Shown here: piece by piece, positions 43,244 through 51,127 of the stretch
Position numbering within the stretch: position 1 is the stretch's first letter
Layout: every line of letters starts with the position of its first letter
Source of the DNA: Flavobacterium sp. CECT 9288
GTDB taxonomy: Bacteria > Bacteroidota > Bacteroidia > Flavobacteriales > Flavobacteriaceae
Reading direction: 5' to 3'
Assembly (NCBI RefSeq): GCF_918731615.1
Contig: NZ_OU957226.1
Coordinates: 2,605,501 to 2,669,500 of the forward strand
DNA: 64,000 nucleotides
Notes under the pieces: model-generated
Told to the model about the DNA's origin: nothing
What the model saw: only the letters and a program-made list of their open reading frames with translations
Databases searched by the model: none
Made by a program: the position numbers and the translations under genes

Positions 43244-43642
43244 ATGATAGAAACCACCGGATATACATACTTTGCAATAAAAACTGAGGATGAAAGTTTT
43301 GAATTGGAGACATTTAAGAAATACCTCAGTATTCAGCCAACACGTTTTCAAAAAATGTTTGAGCGAGGTAAAGTTCCAGTATGCACAATTTGGGAATATT
43401 CTTCAGGAGATTTAACTTATCCTTATTATTTTGAAGAGATTGAAAAACTTGTTGCTAAACTTAACGAACATAAATCCGAGTTTTTAAAATTGAAATCTGA
43501 AAATCCAGAAGTTGATTTTATTTTGGAAATTGTAATTAAATTAGGAGACGAAACTCCAGGGCTTCATTTTAGCAAAGAAACAATACAATTTGTAAATGAT
43601 ATAGATGCTGTAATTGATTGTGATATTTACAACAGCAAATAA
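43244..43642 (+). CDS. DUF4279-family protein
   Basis: A 132-residue protein of the DUF4279 type. Visible are TGYTYFAIKTEDESFELETF at the start, the IQPTRFQKMFERGK segment with WEYSSG, and the C-terminal GLHFSKETIQFVNDIDAVIDCDIY signature. Family members are often seen near toxin-immunity or defence genes, but no activity is known to me. It starts 27 bases after R6 and ends five bases before R7, as a single cassette-like unit. Confidence 0.8.
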   Translation: MIETTGYTYFAIKTEDESFELETFKKYLSIQPTRFQKMFERGKVPVCTIWEYSSGDLTYPYYFEEIEKLVAKLNEHKSEFLKLKSENPEVDFILEIVIKLGDETPGLHFSKETIQFVNDIDAVIDCDIYNSK

Positions 43643-43647
43643 CTACC

Positions 43648-43743
43648 ACACTCGTGGTGAATAGATTAAATAGGATTTTAGTTTGTGCCAGTCATCAAAT
43701 TTTGTGATTTAACAGCCTTCATGAGCGAGACGCTCGCGGCAGA
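43648..43743 (+). repeat. Cassette-type repeat R7 (subfamily C)
   Basis: A 96-bp repeat with a shortened left arm (CACTCGTGGTGAATAG), core GATTTTAGTTTGTGCCAGTC, and the tail ATTTAACAGCCTTCATGAGC continuing GAGACGCTCGCGG. The tail matches R3, and here the right-arm hairpin is complete. Confidence 0.8.
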
Positions 43744-43800
43744 TGAGTAAACGCTGGCAACAACTTTAGAGAAAACATAAAATAATTTTATAAATAAAAA

Positions 43801-44427
43801 ATGAAGGTTAAAAAAATAATACTGCTTATTACCATTAATATAAGTTTCAGTTTGTACGCTCAATTTACAACAAAAGAAGAAACAAAAATTGAAATTTTAA
43901 AATCGAAATTAGTTGATAACGTAAGTGTTTTTGGAATAAGACAACTAAAAGTAACTAGTGATGATTTAAGAAAAGTCATGATTAAAACCAAAATTGAATC
44001 TAAATTAGATAACAAGACAAAGTTAAGTGCATTTTCACTTTTAGACACTAAAAATAAAATTCGGTATAGACTTGCGGACTATAAAGGATATGCTGGAATA
44101 ATTGGATATCCAGAATTAATTCCATTTAGAAAAGATAAAATCTATAAAGAAAATGGTGAAGAAATTAATGGCTATCTGTTACCTCCTTATGATCCTTCTG
44201 AAAAAGATTATTTCAACCTTTTCGATATTGAAGGTTATAAAAACTTTGAAATGAAAATAAATTTTGGGACAACAGAAAAACCAAAATTGAGCACATTATA
44301 TTTTGGAGAAACTACCTATAAAAAATTTACAGCAGAATTGTTTTTTGCAATTTTAGTAGTTAACAAAGATTCGGATTATGAATTATACTATAAAGATGAA
44401 AAAGTAAGCGACATACAATTTGAGTAA
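43801..44427 (+). CDS. Hypothetical exported protein
   Basis: A 208-residue protein with a clear signal peptide (1-20, ending SLYAQ). The mature part is a beta-rich domain (ADYKGYAGIIGYPELIPF, LLPPYDPSEKDYFNLFDIEGY) of about 185 residues that I do not recognise. It is periplasmic or surface-exposed by inference. It follows R7 by 57 bases; the gap after it (44428-44618) carries no cassette-type repeat. Confidence 0.65.
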   Translation: MKVKKIILLITINISFSLYAQFTTKEETKIEILKSKLVDNVSVFGIRQLKVTSDDLRKVMIKTKIESKLDNKTKLSAFSLLDTKNKIRYRLADYKGYAGIIGYPELIPFRKDKIYKENGEEINGYLLPPYDPSEKDYFNLFDIEGYKNFEMKINFGTTEKPKLSTLYFGETTYKKFTAELFFAILVVNKDSDYELYYKDEKVSDIQFE

Positions 44428-44618
44428 AACTATTCTACCTTCAGCTTCTGCAACAGATTTGGGCAATTGACAGAATTGAAAGTTGGTTTTGTATTTGGAA
44501 GTTTAGTGATAACCGAAAAACAAATCTTAACTCAGTGCTAAACCCTTGATAGCAAACAAAATTCACATACATATCACTCGAAAAAACGAAAAATAAAATT
44601 AACTAAAAAAATAAAATT

Positions 44619-45413
44619 ATGACCCCGAAACAACTTGTAAAACTTAGCAACGCAATTGGAATCACAGCGATACTTCTATTAGTTTATTGGGTTTTTACAT
44701 TTATTATAATTCAAGTTTTTGGATTAAAAGTTTTTAGAGAAAATATGACAGAAACGTTTTATCTGAGCGTTTTGGGTATTCTTGCTTTAATGGTTGGCTC
44801 ACTAATTATAAACGTAATGTTCAATCTAACAAGAATTGCAGAAACGAAAAATAATGATGACACTAATACAAAATCGAATAAAAAAACATATTTAATTCTT
44901 TTTATAATTTTTCCAATAATTGGAATGATATTATTTGGTGGCGATTATTTAACATCCAACAAAAAAGAAAAAATGCTGATCAAATCGGCAAAATCAATTT
45001 TAGAGAAAAACGAAAAGAATAGTTCAAAAATAGTCAATTATGAATTTTCAGAAGAATATATAAATGAAACTAGTACTATTTTAGAAATCTATTCAGAAAC
45101 AGATAAGAATTTTCCAAGTGTAAATTTATTAGTTAAGGATAGTATAAATGGTTCACCTGTTTATTTAGGATTTAACCAAAGTAATTATGAAAAGTTAAAC
45201 GACACTATTGAACCGAATAAAAAAGAGTATCTGTACAAAACAACTCAAGAAGAAAGAGAATATTTAGACAAAGTATTTAGCGGAAAAAGTGAAGAATTGA
45301 GATATAGCAATCACGATGGTGACTATGAATTATTTTATCCCTACAAAAAAGGCAAAAAAATAATTGTTTTATATTTTTCAGAACATGTAAGATATGGAAA
45401 ATTAGGAAGTTAA
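44619..45413 (+). CDS. Hypothetical membrane protein
   Basis: A 264-residue protein. Three TM helices lie in the N-terminal 110 residues (about 12-34, 48-70, 90-107). A charged soluble C-terminal domain (SAKSILEKNEKNSSKIVNYE onward) follows, probably outside the membrane. It is unrecognised. It lies in the accessory strip but has no cassette-type repeat on either side. Confidence 0.6.
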   Translation: MTPKQLVKLSNAIGITAILLLVYWVFTFIIIQVFGLKVFRENMTETFYLSVLGILALMVGSLIINVMFNLTRIAETKNNDDTNTKSNKKTYLILFIIFPIIGMILFGGDYLTSNKKEKMLIKSAKSILEKNEKNSSKIVNYEFSEEYINETSTILEIYSETDKNFPSVNLLVKDSINGSPVYLGFNQSNYEKLNDTIEPNKKEYLYKTTQEEREYLDKVFSGKSEELRYSNHDGDYELFYPYKKGKKIIVLYFSEHVRYGKLGS

Positions 45414-45497
45414 AAAACACGGTCTAGTTACGAAAAATTAACAGTAATTGAAAACGAGTAGCATAGTAAACAAACAAAATAACACAAATAAAATATA

Positions 45498-46004
45498 GTG
45501 GAGTATTTTAACCAAGAAACAGAACGAGTAATATTAAGAAAGTTAACAATGTCTGACGTTGAAAAATGGACTGGCTTTTTTGTAGATAATCAAATGTTAA
45601 AGTATGTTGGTATTGACATGTCAAAATCACCTAGTACGCTAGCAACTGACTGGATATCCAAACAATTAGAGCGCTACGAAAATCAAGGACTTGGGCATCT
45701 TGCAGCTATTGAGAAAAATTCGGGGGAGTTTATTGGGGTAAGTGGAATTATACCACGTGAAGTTGATGGCAAAGCACAAATGGAAATATCGTATTCCTTA
45801 AAACAAGAGTTTTGGGGAAAAGGATTTGCTACAGAAATCTCAACACAGTTAAAAAAATTTGGGCTTGAAAATAACATTTCAAATCAATTTGTTTCAATAA
45901 TAGACAAAGAAAACATAGCTTCTATAAACGTTGCTATAAAGAACGGGATGAAGGTTTTATCCGAAACTAAATATTTGGGAATGGATGTTTTTATTCTTGG
46001 ATAA
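45498..46004 (+). CDS. GNAT-family N-acetyltransferase
   Basis: A 168-residue acetyltransferase of the RimJ-like GNAT_3 group. Visible are RVILRKLTMSDVEKW at the start, FIGVSGIIPREVDGKAQMEISY, the acetyl-CoA loop EFWGKGFATEISTQL and VSIIDKENIASINVAIKNGM. GTG is taken as start because the conserved N-terminal strand begins within ten residues of it. It is followed after 27 bases by repeat R8. GNAT genes are also frequent passengers of integron cassettes. Confidence 0.85.
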   Translation: MEYFNQETERVILRKLTMSDVEKWTGFFVDNQMLKYVGIDMSKSPSTLATDWISKQLERYENQGLGHLAAIEKNSGEFIGVSGIIPREVDGKAQMEISYSLKQEFWGKGFATEISTQLKKFGLENNISNQFVSIIDKENIASINVAIKNGMKVLSETKYLGMDVFILG

Positions 46005-46031
46005 AAGTAAAAATCAACTACCGAAAACTCA

Positions 46032-46164
46032 CACTCTAGTATGAGCTTCTCGCTCATAATGGGTATTAAAGTTTAAAACGATTTTAGTTTGCACCAGTAT
46101 TTAGTTTTTTTTGAAATATTGAGTTAGTATTTGTGTTCACGAGCGGGACCCTCGCTTTAGCTGG
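46032..46164 (+). repeat. Cassette-type repeat R8 (subfamily A, diverged)
   Basis: A 133-bp repeat. The left arm is CTCTAGTATGAGCTTCTCGC continuing TCATAATG, the core ATTTTAGTTTGCACCAGTAT is slightly changed, and the right arm is GTTCACGAGCGGGACCCTCG continuing CTTTAGCTGG. It is closest to R1 in the stretch before the right arm. Confidence 0.75.
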
Positions 46165-46266
46165 AGTACTAAATTAAATCGTAATTAAAATAGTTTGTTT
46201 TTAAACAGTTTAATAAATTGGACAAACATTAAAAAGTAGAAATATAAAAATTTAAAAAGTAAACAG

Positions 46267-46452
46267 ATGAGTAGGAAGAATATTTTTGGAATAATTGTTA
46301 GTGTAATCGGATTAGCGATGATGGGTTTTGAAATGGGAAACAACTCAAAAAATGGTGAGAGTAATGCGCTTTTACATTTTGGAGGTTTATTTATTGTTTT
46401 CGTAGGAGTTTTTATTGTTAGTTTTAATAAAAAAAAAATCGATAAACAATAA
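46267..46452 (+). CDS. Small two-TM membrane protein
   Basis: A 61-residue protein with two hydrophobic helices (about 6-22 and 38-54) separated by a polar Asn/Gly-rich loop and ending in a Lys-rich tail (NKKKIDKQ). It is unrecognised. It sits between R8 and remnant R9, again as a single unit. Confidence 0.55.
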   Translation: MSRKNIFGIIVSVIGLAMMGFEMGNNSKNGESNALLHFGGLFIVFVGVFIVSFNKKKIDKQ

Positions 46453-46454
46453 TT

Positions 46455-46516
46455 CCCCTGCGAGTGGGAGAAGTTTCGTTCCGTTCACTAAGCTGGCGCG
46501 AGCTTCTCGTTCTCAG
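46455..46516 (+). repeat. Cassette-type repeat remnant R9
   Basis: Carries CCCTGCGAGTGGGAGAAG and AGCTGGCGCGAGCTTCTCGT, which recall the arms of R1-R8. The AT-rich core is absent. It marks the right end of the repeat-bearing part. Confidence 0.5.
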
Positions 46517-46604
46517 GCCAAAAACAAAGATGCATTAAAGCTAACAGCAAATTAAAAACTGATAATTTCAAACCAAAAAAGTTATGACAAATTAGACGCA
46601 AAAA

Positions 46605-47060
46605 ATGCAAGAGGTTTTAAATGAGAAAACTGAAAATTATACTCCCCAAGAGAAGGTTACTGTTAATTTTGAGTATTTAAAAAACTTACTAATCAAAATT
46701 GAAGACAACCATATTCCTGAAAGCGAATTACTTTGCTCAAAAATAGAAGAGGTTATTAATGGTATCCAACCTAAGACAGCGAATCAAAAAATTCAGTATA
46801 AAACAAAAAATTTGAATGACATTACTAATTTACAAACCTTTGTAAAAGAAAACTACAATTATATCCCAAAAGGTAAATTCAAAAAAAGTTATACCAGTCA
46901 GGGTATGGTATTAGGAATGTCAATCGGGATAGCTATTGGTGCTGCATTAGGAAAAATAGCACTAGGTTTACCAGTAGGTATGGTCTTTGGAATCGCTGTT
47001 GGGCAGTTAATCGGTAATAATTTAGATCGAAAAGCTGAAATCGAAAATAGAGTGTTGTAA
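46605..47060 (+). CDS. Hypothetical protein with glycine-zipper membrane segment
   Basis: A 151-residue protein. The N-terminal 105 residues are polar and helical. Residues 108-145 form a glycine-zipper-like hydrophobic stretch (GMVLGMSIGIAIGAALGKIA, then GLPVGMVFGIAVGQLIG) followed by a charged tail. Such zippers insert in or associate with membranes; several pore-forming or stress-related proteins use them. The specific role is unknown. Confidence 0.6.
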   Translation: MQEVLNEKTENYTPQEKVTVNFEYLKNLLIKIEDNHIPESELLCSKIEEVINGIQPKTANQKIQYKTKNLNDITNLQTFVKENYNYIPKGKFKKSYTSQGMVLGMSIGIAIGAALGKIALGLPVGMVFGIAVGQLIGNNLDRKAEIENRVL

Positions 47061-47183
47061 AAAATAAAGTAGTTCCCTCGATTAGATGGAGCTAATCACG
47101 TACTTTTAAAAAAATATGTAGGTTTTGTAACGCTACTACATAAAAAAAGTAACATTATAAAACATACCTAAATCCCAAAAAAA

Positions 47184-47906
47184 ATGAAAAAAATAGTTTT
47201 CCTTTTACTACTTATTGTTTCATCAAAGGGCTTTTCGCAAAACCTAGAGTTATTTGGAAAAGTCGAATCTTACGGCTTACCAGAAACAGGTAAAATTTAT
47301 TGGACGGAAGAAGGAAAGCAATTTGATCCTAAAAAATTTATACCTTTTGGAAAGGATAGAGCGTTCCGTTTTAAAATAGCCATTGCCGAAATCAAGAAAT
47401 TAAACAGTCCCGTTTTGGTCTTTGCAACTGACATAACGCAAGAAACAACTAATCCAAACAGTTGCGTACAGCGAATCAAGGTATTAGAAATTGTAAATGC
47501 TTCTGAGTTTGAAAATTTAAAAAACATAGCCCTTAACACTGATTTATTGTTAAATCTAAATTGTGAAGCCGGTGTTTACTACGATGCTAGAATGGAACAA
47601 TTAGAGCAGTTTGTAGGGTCTTATACGCTAACTACTGCTGATAATTTTCGCACCATTAGATTGGGTAATGATTTAAAACGATACAATGGCTATCTCTCGA
47701 AACAGACAAAAGATTATATGACCACAGAAGTTGGAAGTTGGAACTATGATAAAGAACAAAAAATACTTTCTTTTTACGTATTCAGACAAATGAACGAACA
47801 GTACGGCTTAGTCTTGAGCATGCATAACGAATACAATTTTACGGTAAAACAAAGCGAAGGTCCGATGTTGTTTGAGTCAGAAATAGGAGTCTTGAAAAAG
47901 AGATAG
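47184..47906 (+). CDS. Hypothetical exported protein
   Basis: A 240-residue protein with signal peptide (1-18, ending KGFSQ). The mature part has a conserved-looking beta-rich C-terminal half (LEQFVGSYTLTTADNFRTIRLGND, SFYVFRQMNEQYGLVLSMHN). I do not recognise the family. A TTTTGTAA-type promoter half-site lies about 65 bases upstream. It stands alone with a 336-bp gap downstream. Confidence 0.65.
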   Translation: MKKIVFLLLLIVSSKGFSQNLELFGKVESYGLPETGKIYWTEEGKQFDPKKFIPFGKDRAFRFKIAIAEIKKLNSPVLVFATDITQETTNPNSCVQRIKVLEIVNASEFENLKNIALNTDLLLNLNCEAGVYYDARMEQLEQFVGSYTLTTADNFRTIRLGNDLKRYNGYLSKQTKDYMTTEVGSWNYDKEQKILSFYVFRQMNEQYGLVLSMHNEYNFTVKQSEGPMLFESEIGVLKKR

Positions 47907-48242
47907 CACTGATAAAAATGTAAGCTTCTGTAAAAGTTTTTGTTAAAAAAAATCTATGATTTTATCAATAAGAACATCAATATAGCAATGACAAAGCGTG
48001 CTTTATTGAATAGAAAGCGCGCTTGTAAGGCTTACTGTTCTATTTTTTATTAGATTCAAAAGCAAACTTTAAAATTAGAATACATTACGGTTTTGTAATT
48101 TAGAACAACTATATTTACGTATACATACAGCGTTTTTAAAGCATATTGGCTATGATAATAATAAGTCTTGAAAAGTGCTTTTGAAATTAATTCTTTAGCT
48201 AAAAGAAGAAAATTAAATAGTATCAAATAATATAAAACCCAA
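47907..48242. other. Intergenic region with hairpin and promoter-like pair
   Basis: A 336-bp gap. It contains a hairpin (AAGCGTGCTTT pairing with AAAGCGCGCTT, 47993-48024) that may end the upstream gene, although no T-run follows directly. The promoter-like pair at 48091-48117 follows. No gene is seen. Confidence 0.45.
48091..48117 (+). promoter_or_regulatory. Candidate promoter of the DUF1003 gene
   Basis: TTTTGTAA followed 11 bases on by TATATTTA, about 125 bases before the start. Similar in form to the pairs at 38768 and 49014. Confidence 0.35.
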
Positions 48243-48935
48243 ATGAAAACAAGCCACATCAGTAAAAAAGAAATTCAAAAGGGTGAAGAGGTAAAATGTT
48301 GGGATATAAGAGAAGGAATTTTCAATTTAATCAAATCAAACTTTCCCGACTTAAAACAAGACGATTATATTTCTATTGACGAATTAAATCAATACAGACG
48401 CCTTTATTTAACCTCCTTAATCATTCTAGAAAAAGGAGAAATTGCAGCCATTGATCAAGATGTAATGGAGGCCATAAAAAACAACTCCATTCTTTCTGAA
48501 AATATTCAAGATGAAATGGAGGCTGAACTCACTTTTGGACAAAAACTTGCTGATAATGTTGCTGCATTTGGTGGTAGTTGGATGTTCATCATCACTTTCT
48601 TTTCTTTCATCTTAATTTGGATGATCATTAATATTTGGTTTTTAACTACAAAACCATTTGACCCATTTCCCTTTATATTGCTTAACCTGATTCTTTCTTG
48701 ATTAGCAGCTATCCAAGCACCTATTATTATGATGAGCCAAAACCGACAGGAACAAAAAGACAGACAGAGAAGCGAACATGATTATAAAATCAATTTAAAA
48801 GCCGAACTTGAAATAAAACTTTTAAGTGAAAAAATTGACCATTTGTTAGCCCATCAAAACAAAAAACTACTTGAAATTCAAGAAATCCAAACAGACTATC
48901 TAGAAGATTTAATGAAAGAACTCAAAAAGAAATAA
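48243..48935 (+). pseudogene. DUF1003 membrane protein interrupted by an in-frame TGA
   Basis: The two open segments 48243-48701 and 48729-48935 lie in the same frame and together make one DUF1003 protein of about 230 residues. The first half has the cytosolic part and TM helix 1 (MFIITFFSFILIWMIINIW). TM helix 2 runs through NLILS-stop-LAAIQAPIIMMSQNRQ, the family's core motif, then the charged SEHDYKINLKAELEIKLLSEKI tail. The TGA (48699-48701) is a one-base change from TGC, TGT or TGG. Re-initiation at ATG 48729 would yield only the tail. Confidence 0.8.
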
Positions 48936-49013
48936 AATTTAATACCACAGCATAAATTTCAAATAATCAGCTAGTACCTAAAACAAAACATATTCATAAT
49001 GATACTGTTCTTA

Positions 49014-49040
49014 TTTTGTAGTTAAAATCAATTATATTTA
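49014..49040 (+). promoter_or_regulatory. Candidate promoter of the DUF3667 gene
   Basis: TTTTGTA, then TATATTTA 12 bases later, about 78 bases before the start codon. Confidence 0.35.
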
Positions 49041-49117
49041 CGATTAAATTCACTTACCCTTTGAACCAAACGGTATAGCTATTAACCTATAGGCAAAATA
49101 ATTAAGAATCTATAAAC

Positions 49118-49834
49118 ATGAATTGTAACAATTGTAATCAAGAATTAACCTCAAAGTATTGTCCAGAGTGCGGACAGCCAGCTGAATTAAAAAGAATTAA
49201 CGGACACTACATAATTCATGAAATAGAACACGTTTTACATTTTGAACGGGGCATTTTATTTACCGTTAAAGAGTTACTAGTTAATCCTGGAAAAAACATC
49301 AGAGATTATTTCACACAAAATAGAACCCGACTTGTGAAACCAGTTATATTTATAATTGTCACTTCTCTAATTTACACCATCCTAAATAACTTTTTCAACC
49401 TTGAGGATGGATATGTAAAATACCAAGGAGCTCAGAATGATACAACAAGCATAATTGTAAAATGGTTACAAGGACATTATGGATATGCAAACATATTGAT
49501 GGGAGTATTAATAGCAATGTGGTTGAAAATATTTTTTAAAAAGTCCAGCTATAACTTCTACGAAATCTTGATAATGCTATGTTTTGTTTTGGGAATGGCA
49601 ATGCTGATATTTTCAGTTTTTGTAATCATTGAAGGTGTAACACATTTCAAAATTATGACATTTGCAGGTGCCGTAGGTATATTGTATAGTTCTTGGGCAG
49701 TAGGAGATTTTTTTAATAAAGGCAAAGTTATGAGCTATATTAAGGCATTGGGTGCGTACCTATTAGGTATGATATTTTTTTGGGTAATACCTGTAGTAAT
49801 AGGAATTTTAATTGATTTGGTGAACAAAAACTAA
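49118..49834 (+). CDS. DUF3667 zinc-ribbon membrane protein
   Basis: A 238-residue protein with an N-terminal zinc ribbon (C3, C6, C15, C18) followed by the DUF3667 core: HYIIHEIEHVLHFERGILFTVKELLVNPGKNIRDYF and RTRLVKPVIFIIVTSLIY. Four or five TM helices follow (about 77-95, 128-147, 155-175, 182-195, 210-235). The family is typical of Bacteroidota and has no established function. It is complete and probably monocistronic. Confidence 0.85.
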   Translation: MNCNNCNQELTSKYCPECGQPAELKRINGHYIIHEIEHVLHFERGILFTVKELLVNPGKNIRDYFTQNRTRLVKPVIFIIVTSLIYTILNNFFNLEDGYVKYQGAQNDTTSIIVKWLQGHYGYANILMGVLIAMWLKIFFKKSSYNFYEILIMLCFVLGMAMLIFSVFVIIEGVTHFKIMTFAGAVGILYSSWAVGDFFNKGKVMSYIKALGAYLLGMIFFWVIPVVIGILIDLVNKN

Positions 49835-49972
49835 AAAAAGCAACTTAAAAAATTTACAATTAGTTCTAGCAAATAAAATAGTATCATACTAACAAAACAT
49901 AATCAAAATCGGTTTTAAAGAGAGAATCGGTTCAGACACATTTTATAAAATAGATTAACCAAGCCAACCATC

Positions 49973-50593
49973 ATGATTCTATTTTTAAAAAAATTATTTC
50001 AACCAAAAAAGAAATCGCCCCAGATGAGTACCAGTATTTTACAGTCGATATTACAAAAATCTAAGGAAAACAAAGAAATAATTTCCATTTGGCAATACAA
50101 CTCAGACAAAGGCTCTCTTGTAGGATACATCACTGAAATTAACGAAGAATATATAGGGTTTAGGCATTACACCCGTTTTGGAAAACCAGATGGAATTATT
50201 TTTATCAGATTGCAAAACATAAAAAATGTAGACTTCAATGATGATTACATTAAGGTTATGGAGTGCCTTATTGAGTATTCGGACATTATTGACAAGCCAT
50301 CCAACTTTGCTATTCACTTGAATCAATCCGAAAACTGGCAGTTTAGTGCTGTTTTACAATTGCATAATGCTCAGGATCAAATGGCGAGTTTTGAAATCAA
50401 CGGAAATGAATTTTTCTCAGGTTTTGTAAAAAACCTTTCTGATGAAGATTTTATTTTGAATTGTGTAGCAAAAAACGGAGAAGATCTAGGAACTTCACTT
50501 TTTAAAATAGAGGATATTACTGAGGTAAGAGTGAATGATATTGATGATAGAAGACGATTGTTATTGTACAATTGGCGTAAAGCTACTTTGTAA
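49973..50593 (+). CDS. Hypothetical cytosolic protein
   Basis: A 206-residue protein without TM segments, with a short basic N-terminus (LKKLFQPKKKSP). The remainder looks like two related halves: SLVGYITEINEEYIGFRHYT with FIRLQNIKNVDF, and FFSGFVKNLSDEDFILNCVA with LFKIEDITEVRV. Each resembles a small SH3- or Sm-like barrel that ends in an IxxIxxV strand. The internal repeat is visible by eye; the family is not recognised. Confidence 0.6.
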   Translation: MILFLKKLFQPKKKSPQMSTSILQSILQKSKENKEIISIWQYNSDKGSLVGYITEINEEYIGFRHYTRFGKPDGIIFIRLQNIKNVDFNDDYIKVMECLIEYSDIIDKPSNFAIHLNQSENWQFSAVLQLHNAQDQMASFEINGNEFFSGFVKNLSDEDFILNCVAKNGEDLGTSLFKIEDITEVRVNDIDDRRRLLLYNWRKATL

Positions 50594-50654
50594 TTCATTC
50601 GTAAAAACTAAAATCATAACGCCAAATTGCATAACAATTCTCATTTATTATACG

Positions 50655-50978
50655 ATGAAACACGCTGAATTTACTATTGAAAACAACACAATAGAATTTT
50701 GGAACACTATTCTTGGAGTTGAAAAAGTGCTTTTAAACGGAAAAAAAGTTTCAAGTAAGTTTTCTTTCTCAGGTGAAAATCATCCCATAAAACTTCAAGG
50801 CAGGAATTTAGTTTTAAAAGTCAGATACTTTTCAGGAAATATGAAAATGCAATTGATGGAAAATGATCTGTTGCTTGAAGAACAATCCGCTAAAATTAAT
50901 ATCAAACAGAGGATTCTTTGGTCTGTGATTGGAGTTGGAATCGGTTTTTTGTTGGCGAGACTTATGAGTTATTTATAA
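50655..50978 (+). CDS. Hypothetical tail-anchored protein
   Basis: A 107-residue protein with a beta-rich N-terminal part (KHAEFTIENNTIEFWNTILG, VLLNGKKVSSKFSFSGENHP) and one C-terminal TM helix (about 88-104, LWSVIGVGIGFLLARLM). The start at 50655 is preferred over an upstream ATG at 50535 that overlaps the preceding gene and encodes unlikely sequence. No family recognised; it ends the plus-strand accessory strip. Confidence 0.6.
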   Translation: MKHAEFTIENNTIEFWNTILGVEKVLLNGKKVSSKFSFSGENHPIKLQGRNLVLKVRYFSGNMKMQLMENDLLLEEQSAKINIKQRILWSVIGVGIGFLLARLMSYL

Positions 50979-51127
50979 GTTTAAAACCAAAAGTCCTCAC
51001 TCCTAAATGTGCTATCGGCAAGATGGTATATTTTCCAAAATTAAACCGTACTTTAGTGTTGTTTACCTTTTGCAAGTATGCATTTAAAACCAAAAAGAAA
51101 ACAAATCATTTTTTGAACTAGAACATT

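Noticed and set aside
39466..46516. Classical integron with attC sites
   Set aside because: The repeats lack a consistent RYYYAAC/GTTRRRY pair. ATTTAAC occurs in R3 and R7 only and has no GTTRRRY partner, and no integrase gene is in the window. Kept only as an analogy.
39484..46516. CRISPR array
   Set aside because: Repeats are 96-133 bp, spaced by whole genes, and have internal dyad symmetry; spacing and unit size do not fit CRISPR.
48699..48701. TGA read as selenocysteine
   Set aside because: The position lies in a TM helix of a family with no redox role, no SECIS-like hairpin is apparent directly after it, and Flavobacterium is not generally known for selenoproteins of this type.
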